Shown piece after piece: positions 18,039-25,484 of a stretch of 64,000 bases of DNA. The first letter of the stretch is position 1; every line of letters starts with the position of its first letter. Both the position numbers and the translations under genes were made by a program. The stretch is from NCBI RefSeq assembly GCF_037963835.1, contig NZ_CP150145.1, positions 2,232,001 to 2,296,000 of the forward strand, in the 5' to 3' direction. Source of the DNA: Paenibacillus sp. FSL H8-0332. Lineage in GTDB: Bacteria > Bacillota > Bacilli > Paenibacillales > Paenibacillaceae. The notes beneath the pieces were generated by a model. The model searched no databases. It was given only the letters and a program-made list of their open reading frames with translations, and had not been told where the DNA came from.

Positions 18039-18722
18039 GTGCAGGTGAAGGTGAAGCTAGGAGAAATGATGAATCATTTGCTGCAGGTAGAGGATGAGGC
18101 TTGGGGAATGTACGCATTCTCCCGGGATATTCTGAACCGGCGCCTTCAGCCGGAGATGAAGAGGGATATGCTGGCCAAAGCCAGAGCCTGCGGCATAGAA
18201 TACGCACACCGGATAATCCGCGAATATGGGACCAGTGATGTAAGGCTGCTTGCGCAAAAGATGAATCTGAAGCTAGAAATCCAGCAGGCGCTCATGACCG
18301 GCAAGCGTGTGCTGTTCGCCTGTTATACCCCTCCGGATAAGGTGGAAATTATGGAGGAACCCGTGCGCAGAGCGGCGGAGCGGGTGCGGGAGGAGGCATC
18401 GGCGCTAGTTGAACTTTTTCCGCAAGCTGGTATAATGAATACTATCCTTGGCCACGAAATGTATCATTTTGTAGAAGACCGGTATGCACAGGAGATATAC
18501 ACCCGAACCGAGCGGATTCTGCTGTGGAAGCTGCTGGGTCTGAAGAACTATTCTACAATACGCACCTTAAGTGAAGTTGGAGCCATGGCTTTTACACAGG
18601 AGCTGAACAGATTGCGGTACTCGCCGTTTATTCTGGATGTTCTGTTGTATTACAGCTACGACTCAGCCAGTGCGGAGACCATATACCGTGATGTACTAGG
18701 AGTGAGTTCAGGGAAGGTGTAG
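18039..18722 (+). CDS. Uncharacterised protein with HExxH metalloprotease-like motif
   Basis: A GTG start after ACAGGAGG. The protein is 227 residues. HEMYH at residues 139-143 sits in a helix (TILGHEMYHFVEDR), followed by SEVGAMAF with Glu179. This layout resembles gluzincin-type peptidases, where a downstream Glu is the third zinc ligand, and ImmA/IrrE-like proteins. It has no signal peptide. It is the third gene of the hydantoinase operon and precedes the GntR gene by about 15 bp. It might process a pathway protein or hydrolyse a peptide-like substrate; both are inference. No family is recognised. Confidence 0.75.
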   Translation: MQVKVKLGEMMNHLLQVEDEAWGMYAFSRDILNRRLQPEMKRDMLAKARACGIEYAHRIIREYGTSDVRLLAQKMNLKLEIQQALMTGKRVLFACYTPPDKVEIMEEPVRRAAERVREEASALVELFPQAGIMNTILGHEMYHFVEDRYAQEIYTRTERILLWKLLGLKNYSTIRTLSEVGAMAFTQELNRLRYSPFILDVLLYYSYDSASAETIYRDVLGVSSGKV

Positions 18723-18738
18723 GAAGACGTTGAAGATT

Positions 18739-19398
18739 ATGAATAACAGTAATTCACTGAATGATGTAACTTACAATAAAATAAAAGACGACATCATGAA
18801 TATGACGTTGGAGCCGGGAATGGATGTCAGTGTGCAGAAGCTCTCTGAACGCTATGGCGTCAGCCGGACGCCGGTACGGGAAGCAGTGGTCCGCCTTCAA
18901 CAGTCAGGACTGGTGGAAATATATCCTCAGCGCAAAACCGTAGTCTCCAAGATTGATCTGCAAAGAGTCCGTGAGGAATGGTTCATCCGGACCTCCCTTG
19001 AATCTGCTGTAATCGATGAATTCATCCGCAAATGCAGTGAATTGGTCGCGGATACGATGCAGGAGCTGATCAACAAGCAGAAGAAGTACATGGATAAGAA
19101 ATATTTCCGGGAATTCTATTTCAAGGACAACCGTTTCCATCAGCTGATCTTTCAGACGGCCGGGGAGGAATTATCCTGGTTCACGATTGAAGAGGTGGCC
19201 TCGCATTACAACCGAATCCGTCTGCTCTATGGGAAGATGGAGGGGGTCCAGCCATCCGATATCGATAAGCATGTGAAGATGGTTGCGGCTACCCGCAAGC
19301 GGGATGTGGAAGGGATGCGCAAGGTAGTGATGGAGCATTCCAATACGCTGCTGGAAAGGGTTCAGAGCATGTCCAAGCAGTACCCGCAATTCTTCTGA
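18739..19398 (+). CDS. GntR-family (FadR-type) transcriptional regulator
   Basis: The ATG at 18739 was preferred because the in-frame TTG at 18730 is only 3 bp from the weak AGGAAG site; the choice is not certain. The N-terminal winged helix holds SVQKLSERYGVSRTPVREAVVRLQQSGLV, the GntR signature. The C-terminal helical FCD-like domain has FYFKDNRFHQLIF, KHVKMVAATRKRD and a final MEHSNT, supplying the Asp/His metal or ligand positions seen in FadR-type members. It is the last gene of the operon and probably acts on the octamer array at 14354-14454. Confidence 0.88.
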   Translation: MNNSNSLNDVTYNKIKDDIMNMTLEPGMDVSVQKLSERYGVSRTPVREAVVRLQQSGLVEIYPQRKTVVSKIDLQRVREEWFIRTSLESAVIDEFIRKCSELVADTMQELINKQKKYMDKKYFREFYFKDNRFHQLIFQTAGEELSWFTIEEVASHYNRIRLLYGKMEGVQPSDIDKHVKMVAATRKRDVEGMRKVVMEHSNTLLERVQSMSKQYPQFF

Positions 19399-19416
19399 TC
19401 ATACAAGTGAAAAGCT

Positions 19417-19478
19417 TAAAGGCGTATACTGAAGTCTTCTCCGCGCATGGAGCAGGACTTCCGGTATACGCCTTTTGT
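19417..19478 (+). terminator. Rho-independent terminator of the hydantoinase operon
   Basis: AAAGGCGTATAC pairs with GTATACGCCTTT, with an inner GAAGTC/GACTTC pair, and is followed by TTGTTG. A T run is also seen on the opposite strand. Confidence 0.75.
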
Positions 19479-19527
19479 TGCGACAGCACTAAGCTGTCTC
19501 TACTTGTGCCGGGCCCTGCAACAATAG

Positions 19528-20673
19528 CTATTGCTGCTTGAGCCGCCGGTAATATAGCCAGGTTCTGCCTGCGAACGAGCCGAAGAGCAGGATGGAAAGG
19601 AACATAATTGAAGTGTTCCACGCCTGGGAAGAGGTGATCCCGTCCCGCAGCATGCCATCTATGAAGGCCGACACATTCAGGCTGTAGAGCAGGATCATGG
19701 GCAGGAACAGCAGGGTATAACTGATGGCGATTTTGCGTGCCTGCTTAAGGCGGTGGACCGGATCACTATAGATTTCAAGCTGCTCCGCAGAGTTAAGCTC
19801 CTCACGGCTCCAAATGGTCCATTTCTGCAGAGAGAAGGGAGAGCTGTAGAGCCTCGTCCAGCCCGCCTCCTGATGCAGCTCGAAATACCCTTCACCCGCA
19901 ACGACCTGATAGTCGGCGTGATATGTCATGCGGCGCGGACGGCCCTTGCTGAAATGGAACAGCGTTCCTCCGAAGCCTACTTTATAGAGATTCCATCCGT
20001 GCTTCTCCTTGTCCTCCAGCCATTGCTCCAGCCGGTCAGGAGCATACATCCAGCCTAACTTCATCCGCGCCATCTTAGTGCCGACAGGCTTCTGCGGTCC
20101 GGGAGGCTTCTTCATGTCCTGATGGTCCAACTGAAATACCTTACTGGCAGCCCGGAGCTTCACAATAGAGTAGATTGCAAGAACAAGCAGAGCCAAGGCT
20201 CCCGCTGCTGCGATCCAGGTAACAGCCCACATCGGGCTTGGCTGAATGCGGAAGGGAGCATCTGAATTGAAGCTGAGTCCTAGTACAAGCAGTGGAATAA
20301 GTGCTATGAGCAGCAAATACACCAGGATTCCAGTGAATAGATAGGAGATGATGCGGTTACGCCTCAGGACATCCTTACGTGAAGGATAGGCGCTAATCTG
20401 TGATGGGGACCGATCATTCTCGTACAGGCTCCATTTTCCTTGCTGCAGCCTGCTCCATCCCTCTGCGGCAAGATAGGGAGACATGGATGAATGCCTGGAT
20501 GAATGATAAGCCAGCTGAAAAGTTAGCCGGACGGGCTCAGCCTGCCGGAAGTTAAAGCGCCGCAGCAGTAAGCTCCATTCCTCCAGACGCCATCCCTTGC
20601 CGGCCATATCGGCCAACCAGGCTTCTGTCCCCGGCAGATCGTAGCTCCAAAAGGGCCGAAATACAGTTCTCAT
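19528..20673 (-). CDS. DUF2812-domain membrane protein
   Basis: A 381-residue protein with two related soluble modules, each carrying a W..KGW..E/K pattern (MAGKGWRLEEW near residue 28, EDKEKHGWNLYKVGF near 215). Each module is followed by a pair of transmembrane helices (about 110-170 and 310-370). This is the DUF2812 arrangement. Such genes are commonly paired with PadR regulators in Bacillales, as here, where the PadR stop overlaps this start by 4 bp. Function is unknown; a sensory or envelope role is plausible but unproven. Confidence 0.82.
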   Translation of the reverse strand: MRTVFRPFWSYDLPGTEAWLADMAGKGWRLEEWSLLLRRFNFRQAEPVRLTFQLAYHSSRHSSMSPYLAAEGWSRLQQGKWSLYENDRSPSQISAYPSRKDVLRRNRIISYLFTGILVYLLLIALIPLLVLGLSFNSDAPFRIQPSPMWAVTWIAAAGALALLVLAIYSIVKLRAASKVFQLDHQDMKKPPGPQKPVGTKMARMKLGWMYAPDRLEQWLEDKEKHGWNLYKVGFGGTLFHFSKGRPRRMTYHADYQVVAGEGYFELHQEAGWTRLYSSPFSLQKWTIWSREELNSAEQLEIYSDPVHRLKQARKIAISYTLLFLPMILLYSLNVSAFIDGMLRDGITSSQAWNTSIMFLSILLFGSFAGRTWLYYRRLKQQ

Positions 20674-21002
20674 TGAAATTCCTCCTCACGGGTGACGGCG
20701 TTACGGTGAAGTTCCTTTAATCTGCCGATTTCAGCGCGCATGACTTCCTTCCCAAGCTCAGACACCTCGTACACCGTCTTTCTCTCTCCATCGGCAAATA
20801 CGGTAATCAGTCCATCCTTATTCATCTTGGTCAAGGTTCCATACACCGTACCGGAGCCCAGCCGTAGCCGTCCTTCCGACAGCTCATCCACATGCTTGAT
20901 GATTCCATATCCGTGGCGCGGCTTGGTTAAGGACAATAGAATATAGAACGCCGTCTCGGTCATGGGCACGTACTTTTTTAGAACCTTTTGGGCTGCGGAC
21001 AC
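20670..21002 (-). CDS. PadR-family transcriptional regulator
   Basis: The start is taken as the GTG at 21002, preceded by AGGTGA. Upstream in-frame ATGs (21041, 21062) lack a ribosome site. The product is about 110 residues. It has the PadR winged helix: FYILLSLTKPRHGYGI, RLGSGTVYGTLTKMNKDGLI and a beta wing with ERKTVYEVSELG. It is coupled to the DUF2812 gene and probably represses the pair through the dyad-rich DNA at 21055-21106. Confidence 0.85.
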   Translation of the reverse strand: MSAAQKVLKKYVPMTETAFYILLSLTKPRHGYGIIKHVDELSEGRLRLGSGTVYGTLTKMNKDGLITVFADGERKTVYEVSELGKEVMRAEIGRLKELHRNAVTREEEFQ

Positions 21003-21054
21003 CGCGTTCACCTGCTTCGTCAATTCGTTGTGCCAAGTCATGGCAAAAAGAAAA

Positions 21055-21106
21055 TATGTCATGATGTGACTATGTCATATCGTGACTATATCACGATGCG
21101 ACATAT
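21055..21106. promoter_or_regulatory. Dyad-rich region, candidate PadR operator
   Basis: A 52-bp segment with several GTCA/TGAC/CACGA words. One is a perfect dyad, TCGTGA-5 bp-TCACGA (21080-21096), and TATGTC at 21055 matches GACATA at 21101-21106 in inverted orientation. It lies directly upstream of the padR-DUF2812 pair, as expected for autoregulation. Confidence 0.45.
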
Positions 21107-21119
21107 AATTCAAGCAGAA

Positions 21120-21806
21120 CTACATTGGCGAAAGAAGTAGAGGCTGGCACAATGGTTGCCAGAGTACAGGTACAAGCTGGGGCTGTGAACAGTAGACCGT
21201 CTGTAAATACTGGCTGAGTGGGGCCAGCTTGTCCTCAACCAGCACCTCCTTGATCTCGGACGGCTTGACGGGTATAGCTTGTCCGGTGGAGGACATGAAT
21301 TCGGCTAGGGGAAGCAGCATTGCGCAGCTCTTACGGTATGACATGCGGTGCGGGAACCTTGGAGAGCTGCCGGAATCGTATTTGGACAGCCTGATGCGGG
21401 CGTAGTGACCCGCCAGGACTCTGCGGGCATCAAGCTTCAGCACAGCGAAGACCTCGCCTGGCTCTCTGCGCGAATACATCGCAGCCATTGCGAGGCAATC
21501 GCGCCAGGTCGGCCACAGGAACACATGGCGGTCCAGGCAGCGGCGGAACTCCTCCGCCGTTGTCCCCGGAGCCATCGCCTCAGGCGTAATGCGCAGATGG
21601 GCATTCAAAATCGCGGCTTGCCGGGCGTAGCTTACCCGGTGCGCGGCAGTCCGCCGCTCTCCGGCTGCATGGGCGGGACTCAGCACCGCAGAAGAATAGA
21701 TGGTATCAAGCGAAGCCATGGCGGGCAGATTCACTGCCCGGGTGAAGTGATAGAAGGAGGTGCGGAGCGGGCTTTTGGTAATGGCGTCAATCAGGGAGGG
21801 GTTCAT
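21120..21806 (-). CDS. Hypothetical protein, possibly of the DUF7002 / ART-like group
   Basis: A 228-residue soluble protein whose start overlaps the YihY stop by 4 bp. Near the N-terminus is FYHFTRAVNLPAM, and about residues 90-120 hold RCLDRHVFLWPTWRDCLAMAAMY followed by VFAVLKLDA. A YH-x-T segment, a central FLWP helix and an E/D-x-V strand resemble proteins annotated as DUF7002 and, more distantly, ADP-ribosyltransferase-like folds. This is pattern recognition only. The C-terminus is Pro/Leu/Gln-rich. No partner antitoxin is seen. Confidence 0.68.
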   Translation of the reverse strand: MNPSLIDAITKSPLRTSFYHFTRAVNLPAMASLDTIYSSAVLSPAHAAGERRTAAHRVSYARQAAILNAHLRITPEAMAPGTTAEEFRRCLDRHVFLWPTWRDCLAMAAMYSRREPGEVFAVLKLDARRVLAGHYARIRLSKYDSGSSPRFPHRMSYRKSCAMLLPLAEFMSSTGQAIPVKPSEIKEVLVEDKLAPLSQYLQTVYCSQPQLVPVLWQPLCQPLLLSPM

Positions 21807-22681
21807 GGGAGCTTCTGTCCATTGAAAGAGCTGAAGGGCATACTCTTCACCTTGCGGTTCAATAGGACCGCATTGATCTCTCCTCCGGCCAGGATAATGA
21901 ACGAGCTGATATACAGCCAGATTAGCAGCACGGTTACGCCCCCGAGACTGCCGTAGGTTTTGGAGAAATCACTGAATTGATTGACGTACACGGAGAACAG
22001 AATCGAGGTCGTAATCCAGCCGAAGGTGGTGAACAGCGCCCCAGGCATGACCTCCCGCAGCGCCAGTCTCCGGCTGGGAGCGATCCAGTACAGCAGGGTG
22101 AAGACAATGAACATCACGAGCAGTGGAATCGCGTATTGCAGCAGATCCCAGAGCTTTTGGAAACCATAGGGAAGATCAACCAGCAGGAAGATCTGCGTCT
22201 TAAGCCAGCTTCCGAGGACCAGCAGCAGAATGCTGAGCAGTACGACGAACCCGATCGTCAAGGTAGCGAGCAGGGCGATCCCCCGGATTTTCCAGAACAC
22301 TCTGCTCTCGTCAATCTCGTAGGCACGGTTAAGCCCCTTGATGATAGCATTGATTCCTTTGGAGGCGGCCCACAGCGTAGCCAGCATCCCGAAGGACAAC
22401 AGCGTCTGGCTGCGTCCGGCGGACACATCCTGCAGAATCTCTTCTATAATTGAGATGGCTTCGGCGGGCATGATCTGCTCCAGCTGCTCTATATTTTTCT
22501 CCAGCGAGATATTCGCATACCCGATCAGGGTCATGATGAAGATTAGAAAAGGAAACAGAGACAGGATTAAATAATAGGTCAGCTGCGCAGCGATGCCCTG
22601 GACATCATCGTCGTTGATTTTCACCCATAGCTGCTTGATGAAATTGAAAGTGCCTCTTCTACTGCCCGAAGTGCTGTTCAT
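21803..22681 (-). CDS. YihY/BrkB-family inner membrane protein
   Basis: A 292-residue protein with six hydrophobic helices. The conserved opening is DDVQGIAAQLTYYLILSLFPFLIF, and later come WAASKGINAIIKGLNRAYE and GGVTVLLIWLYISSFIILAGGEINA. These are diagnostic of the YihY (UPF0761) family, once misnamed ribonuclease BN. The function is not established. The ribosome site is AAGGAGGGTCC. It heads a two-gene unit with the hypothetical gene downstream. Confidence 0.9.
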   Translation of the reverse strand: MNSTSGSRRGTFNFIKQLWVKINDDDVQGIAAQLTYYLILSLFPFLIFIMTLIGYANISLEKNIEQLEQIMPAEAISIIEEILQDVSAGRSQTLLSFGMLATLWAASKGINAIIKGLNRAYEIDESRVFWKIRGIALLATLTIGFVVLLSILLLVLGSWLKTQIFLLVDLPYGFQKLWDLLQYAIPLLVMFIVFTLLYWIAPSRRLALREVMPGALFTTFGWITTSILFSVYVNQFSDFSKTYGSLGGVTVLLIWLYISSFIILAGGEINAVLLNRKVKSMPFSSFNGQKLP

Positions 22682-22914
22682 AGGACCCTCCTTCTTGAAT
22701 TCCCGGATAGGCTAACCTGGTAGCCAAATCGTTCCATATATATGTATACCCGTTAAAGTATCCTTTAGTCCGTCAAGGTAGTTTTTATTGTATCATACGG
22801 GATTAGTTGGATTTTGGGCAGTGAAAATTCAAACAGGGAATTCACTTGTATTATACTGGAAAACTCTTAGAATAGTAGGAAAGATAACAATATAGGAATA
22901 TAAGGAGAGTGCAT

Positions 22915-23850
22915 ATGAAGCTGTTGCTGGAGGAGTATGAGGGAATTAGGCGCTGGATGGTTCGGAATGCCCGTCCGCTGGACCTGGCGCGGTGGAGATT
23001 TCACTTTGAGGGCGGCGGGGTTGAGCCGGTGCTGGAAGCGCTATCCGCTTATCAAAATGAGGATGGGGGCTTCGGCCATGCCCTGGAAGCGGACGCGTGG
23101 AATCCGCATTCCACGCCCATCCAGACCGCTACGGCGGTGGAGCGGCTGCTGGAGCTGGAATTCGCAGATGCCGGGCATCCGCTGGTGCAGGGAATTCTGA
23201 AATATCTGGACAGCGGTGTGGATATGGATGGCCGTACGTGGAGGAATGTCGTAGCTTCTAATAACGATTACCCTCATGCACCCTGGTGGCATACAAGCTC
23301 AGACAGTACTTCCCACAGTATGTATAACCCTACAGCTATTCTGGCCGGATTCATTCTGAAGGCTGCTCCCAAGGATAGCGGGCTGTATGCCACCGGACTG
23401 GGGATTGCCCGTGAGCTGACTGAGCTTTTCCTGCGTGATCCTGCTATTGAGATGCACCCGCTGAAATGCGTGGACACGCTGCTGCATTGCATCACCTGGG
23501 CGGGGCTGCAGGAGCACTTCCCCTATGTGGAGCTGCAAGAAGCCTTCAAAGTACAGAGTGCACGGCTGATCAGCCGCGATGAGGGGAATTGGAACGGGTA
23601 TGGCTGCAGACCCTCAGTGTTCATCCATTCGCCGCATAGTCCCGGGTACGCTGAACTCGGCGGGCTGCTGCACCAGGAGCTTGATTATCTGCTGGAGACC
23701 CGAAATGCCGCAGGTGTCTGGGAGCTGACCTGGAGCTGGGAGGGATATGAAGGCGAGTATGCTATTAGTGAGAACTGGTGGAAGGGACATATCGTGATTG
23801 AGAATTTGCGGCTGCTGCGGGAATTCGGACGAATGGCGGAGCTGCTATGA
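22915..23850 (+). CDS. Predicted alpha/alpha-toroid protein with QW-like motif
   Basis: The ATG at 22915 was selected because AAGGAGA abuts the alternative GTG at 22909. The protein has 311 residues. YQNEDGGFGHALEAD near residues 44-58 resembles the QW repeat motif of squalene/oxidosqualene cyclases and prenyltransferases. Repeated helical pairs follow, and Trp-rich stretches (APWWHTSS, WELTWSWEGYEGEYAISENWW) near the C-terminus. It has no DXDD motif and is far shorter than squalene-hopene cyclase, so cyclase activity should not be assumed. No close operon partner. Confidence 0.75.
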   Translation: MKLLLEEYEGIRRWMVRNARPLDLARWRFHFEGGGVEPVLEALSAYQNEDGGFGHALEADAWNPHSTPIQTATAVERLLELEFADAGHPLVQGILKYLDSGVDMDGRTWRNVVASNNDYPHAPWWHTSSDSTSHSMYNPTAILAGFILKAAPKDSGLYATGLGIARELTELFLRDPAIEMHPLKCVDTLLHCITWAGLQEHFPYVELQEAFKVQSARLISRDEGNWNGYGCRPSVFIHSPHSPGYAELGGLLHQELDYLLETRNAAGVWELTWSWEGYEGEYAISENWWKGHIVIENLRLLREFGRMAELL

Positions 23851-23901
23851 ACAGAATTGGAATGCAGTTTGGCATAAAATAAAATAAATGCAGCGCATTC
23901 T

Positions 23902-23937
23902 CAAGCCACAGCCCTCTGTACCGGGAGCTGTGGCTTG
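23902..23937. terminator. Hairpin between convergent genes, possible terminator
   Basis: CAAGCCACAGC and GCTGTGGCTTG form an 11-bp perfect stem with a 14-base loop, between gene ends at 23850 and 23979. It lacks a T run, so termination is uncertain. Confidence 0.45.
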
Positions 23938-23978
23938 ATCGCGTCGCGTGCCAATTGCAGCCTTGTCACCAGCAGCAG

Positions 23979-24839
23979 CTATGATGCGCCGCCGGTTTGA
24001 AGGAATTCCTGTTCGTGAATGGCCCGGACATCCTTCAGGATACGGCTGCTGTACTCAGTGAATTTCAGCGGTTTTACCTGATTCTTGGTCAGGAAGACAC
24101 CTGACTTGCCGCTGTGTTCACCCAGAGCCGCCTGATACAACAGGCCTGCCCCATGGGTAGGCTCGGGGAAGAACAGCCGCGTAATGGGTTTTAACCACAG
24201 CGGGATACCGGATTTTTTGCCGCTGCGAAGGGTATTGTTGCCTCCGGGATCAGCGCTGCGGATCAGGATGCCTTCGGCTGCAAGCGCGGGTGCCACCGCT
24301 TCCGTCCACAAGGACATGGCGCGCTTGGTGTCGGCATAAGGGCCGGTCAGCATCTGGAATTTCACCGGATGCTCCAGAGAAGCCGGGTCGAAGCTGCGCT
24401 TCATCATAAAAGCGTTGGAGGACGTATTCACGACCGTGCGGAGCGTGCCTCTCAGCAAGAGCGGCTTCAGCTCCATCGTAATGATATACGGAACCACCGT
24501 CTGCAGCTCATAATGCAGCTCACGCCCTTGCTTGGACAAGAGTAACTCGGGGAAGCTGCCCCCGGCATTATTGAACAGGATGTCAATCTGCGCTTCGTGG
24601 CGGTTAATATCCTGCAAGGCACTCCGTAATTGGCCGAAATCGCTTAAATCAGCCTTATAGATTCGAAGTTGTCTGCTGCAGAGTGCCTGCCCGATAAGCC
24701 GGTCATCTTCCGCAAAAGCAGAGCGGATCAGCGCAATGACCTCCCAGCCTTCGTTCAGCAGTCTATGGGTCAGGGCCAGCCCAATACCGTGATTGGCTCC
24801 GGTAATTAGCGCGGTGCGCGGGGAATGTGATGATTTCAT
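23979..24839 (-). CDS. Short-chain dehydrogenase/reductase (SDR)
   Basis: The start was set at the ATG at 24839 (MKSSHSPRTALITGANHGIG), behind GAGGAGC; the longer frame to 24956 would run into the promoter. The product has 286 residues. It shows TGANHGIG cofactor loop, FNNAGG and NTSSNAF. The catalytic Tyr/Lys is PYADTKRAM, and ADPGG replaces the usual PG segment. The layout is like retinol-dehydrogenase/WWOX-type SDRs. It is divergent from a MerR regulator and carries a MerR-type promoter, so it is probably induced by that regulator's ligand. Confidence 0.88.
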   Translation of the reverse strand: MKSSHSPRTALITGANHGIGLALTHRLLNEGWEVIALIRSAFAEDDRLIGQALCSRQLRIYKADLSDFGQLRSALQDINRHEAQIDILFNNAGGSFPELLLSKQGRELHYELQTVVPYIITMELKPLLLRGTLRTVVNTSSNAFMMKRSFDPASLEHPVKFQMLTGPYADTKRAMSLWTEAVAPALAAEGILIRSADPGGNNTLRSGKKSGIPLWLKPITRLFFPEPTHGAGLLYQAALGEHSGKSGVFLTKNQVKPLKFTEYSSRILKDVRAIHEQEFLQTGGAS

Positions 24840-24879
24840 AGTGGTTGCTCCTCTACATGGAAAGTGATGAATGGTGCTC

Positions 24880-24910
24880 ATTGTATAACTTGGAGCCGAG
24901 TCCAAGTCAA
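24880..24910 (-). promoter_or_regulatory. MerR-type promoter (19-bp spacer) for the SDR gene
   Basis: On the minus strand TTGACT is followed by a 19-bp spacer and TACAAT. The spacer region contains the dyad ACTTGGA-6 bp-TCCAAGT. An over-long spacer with a central dyad is the hallmark of promoters activated by MerR-family proteins through DNA distortion. Confidence 0.8.
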
Positions 24911-24926
24911 GTACCGAAATTAACCG

Positions 24927-24957
24927 TTGACTTGGAGCTGACTCCAGGTTGTACAAT
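24927..24957 (+). promoter_or_regulatory. MerR-type promoter (19-bp spacer) for the merR-gldA unit
   Basis: On the plus strand TTGACT (24927-24932), 19 bp, then TACAAT (24952-24957). The spacer holds the dyad CTTGGAG-4 bp-CTCCAGG, closely related to the dyad of the opposite promoter. This suggests positive autoregulation and shared control of both directions. Confidence 0.8.
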
Positions 24958-25000
24958 GGTACGAAGACGCTTTTAGAGCAAGTAGAGAGGGAGTGATTCT

Positions 25001-25474
25001 ATGAGTCTGGCGGAAGCGGATCTCCAGCAGGGATATTCGATTAAGGAAACGGCGGAGCGGACCGGAATGTCCGAGGATACGATAAGGTATTACGAGAAGA
25101 TTGGGCTGCTGCCCCGGGCGAAGCGCAGGGGAAACAGCCACCGCATTTATAGCGATGCGGATCTGAGTCGGATGCAGCTGGTGACATGCCTCAAAAAAAC
25201 AGGAATGTCGCTGGACGACATGCGGCCTTATCTTGATTTGTCTCTGGATGCAGACCTGTCTCAGTATCCTGAGCTCCACACGATGATTCTGAATCACAGG
25301 CAGAAGATTATCGAGCAGATCGCTTCGCTGCAGCAGATTGTAGACTTCATTGATGTCAAAATAGAGCAGGGAAATATGGGCCCGCAGACCTGCGAGCTGA
25401 CCGGAGACCGCAAGCAGATGCCAAGGGGACGTAAAACCAAAGCTAAAGTGAGAGAAACACTTAAGTTTAGATAG
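25001..25474 (+). CDS. MerR-family transcriptional regulator
   Basis: A 157-residue protein. The winged helix-turn-helix YSIKETAERTGMSEDTIRYYEKIGLL and the following HRIYSDADLSRMQ wing are typical. A long dimerisation helix spans about residues 85-125. The short basic C-terminus (GRKTKAKVRETLKF) lacks a GyrI-like drug domain and has no Cys pair for metal or redox sensing. It most resembles the AdhR/YfmP-type small MerR proteins that respond to reactive aldehydes or unknown signals. It is divergent from an SDR and 10 bp upstream of gldA. Confidence 0.9.
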   Translation: MSLAEADLQQGYSIKETAERTGMSEDTIRYYEKIGLLPRAKRRGNSHRIYSDADLSRMQLVTCLKKTGMSLDDMRPYLDLSLDADLSQYPELHTMILNHRQKIIEQIASLQQIVDFIDVKIEQGNMGPQTCELTGDRKQMPRGRKTKAKVRETLKFR

Positions 25475-25484
25475 GGGATGCATC

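Noticed and set aside
24840..24956. N-terminal extension of the SDR to 24956
   Set aside because: The extension crosses the MerR-type promoter at 24880-24910. The ATG at 24839 with GAGGAGC gives a standard SDR start.
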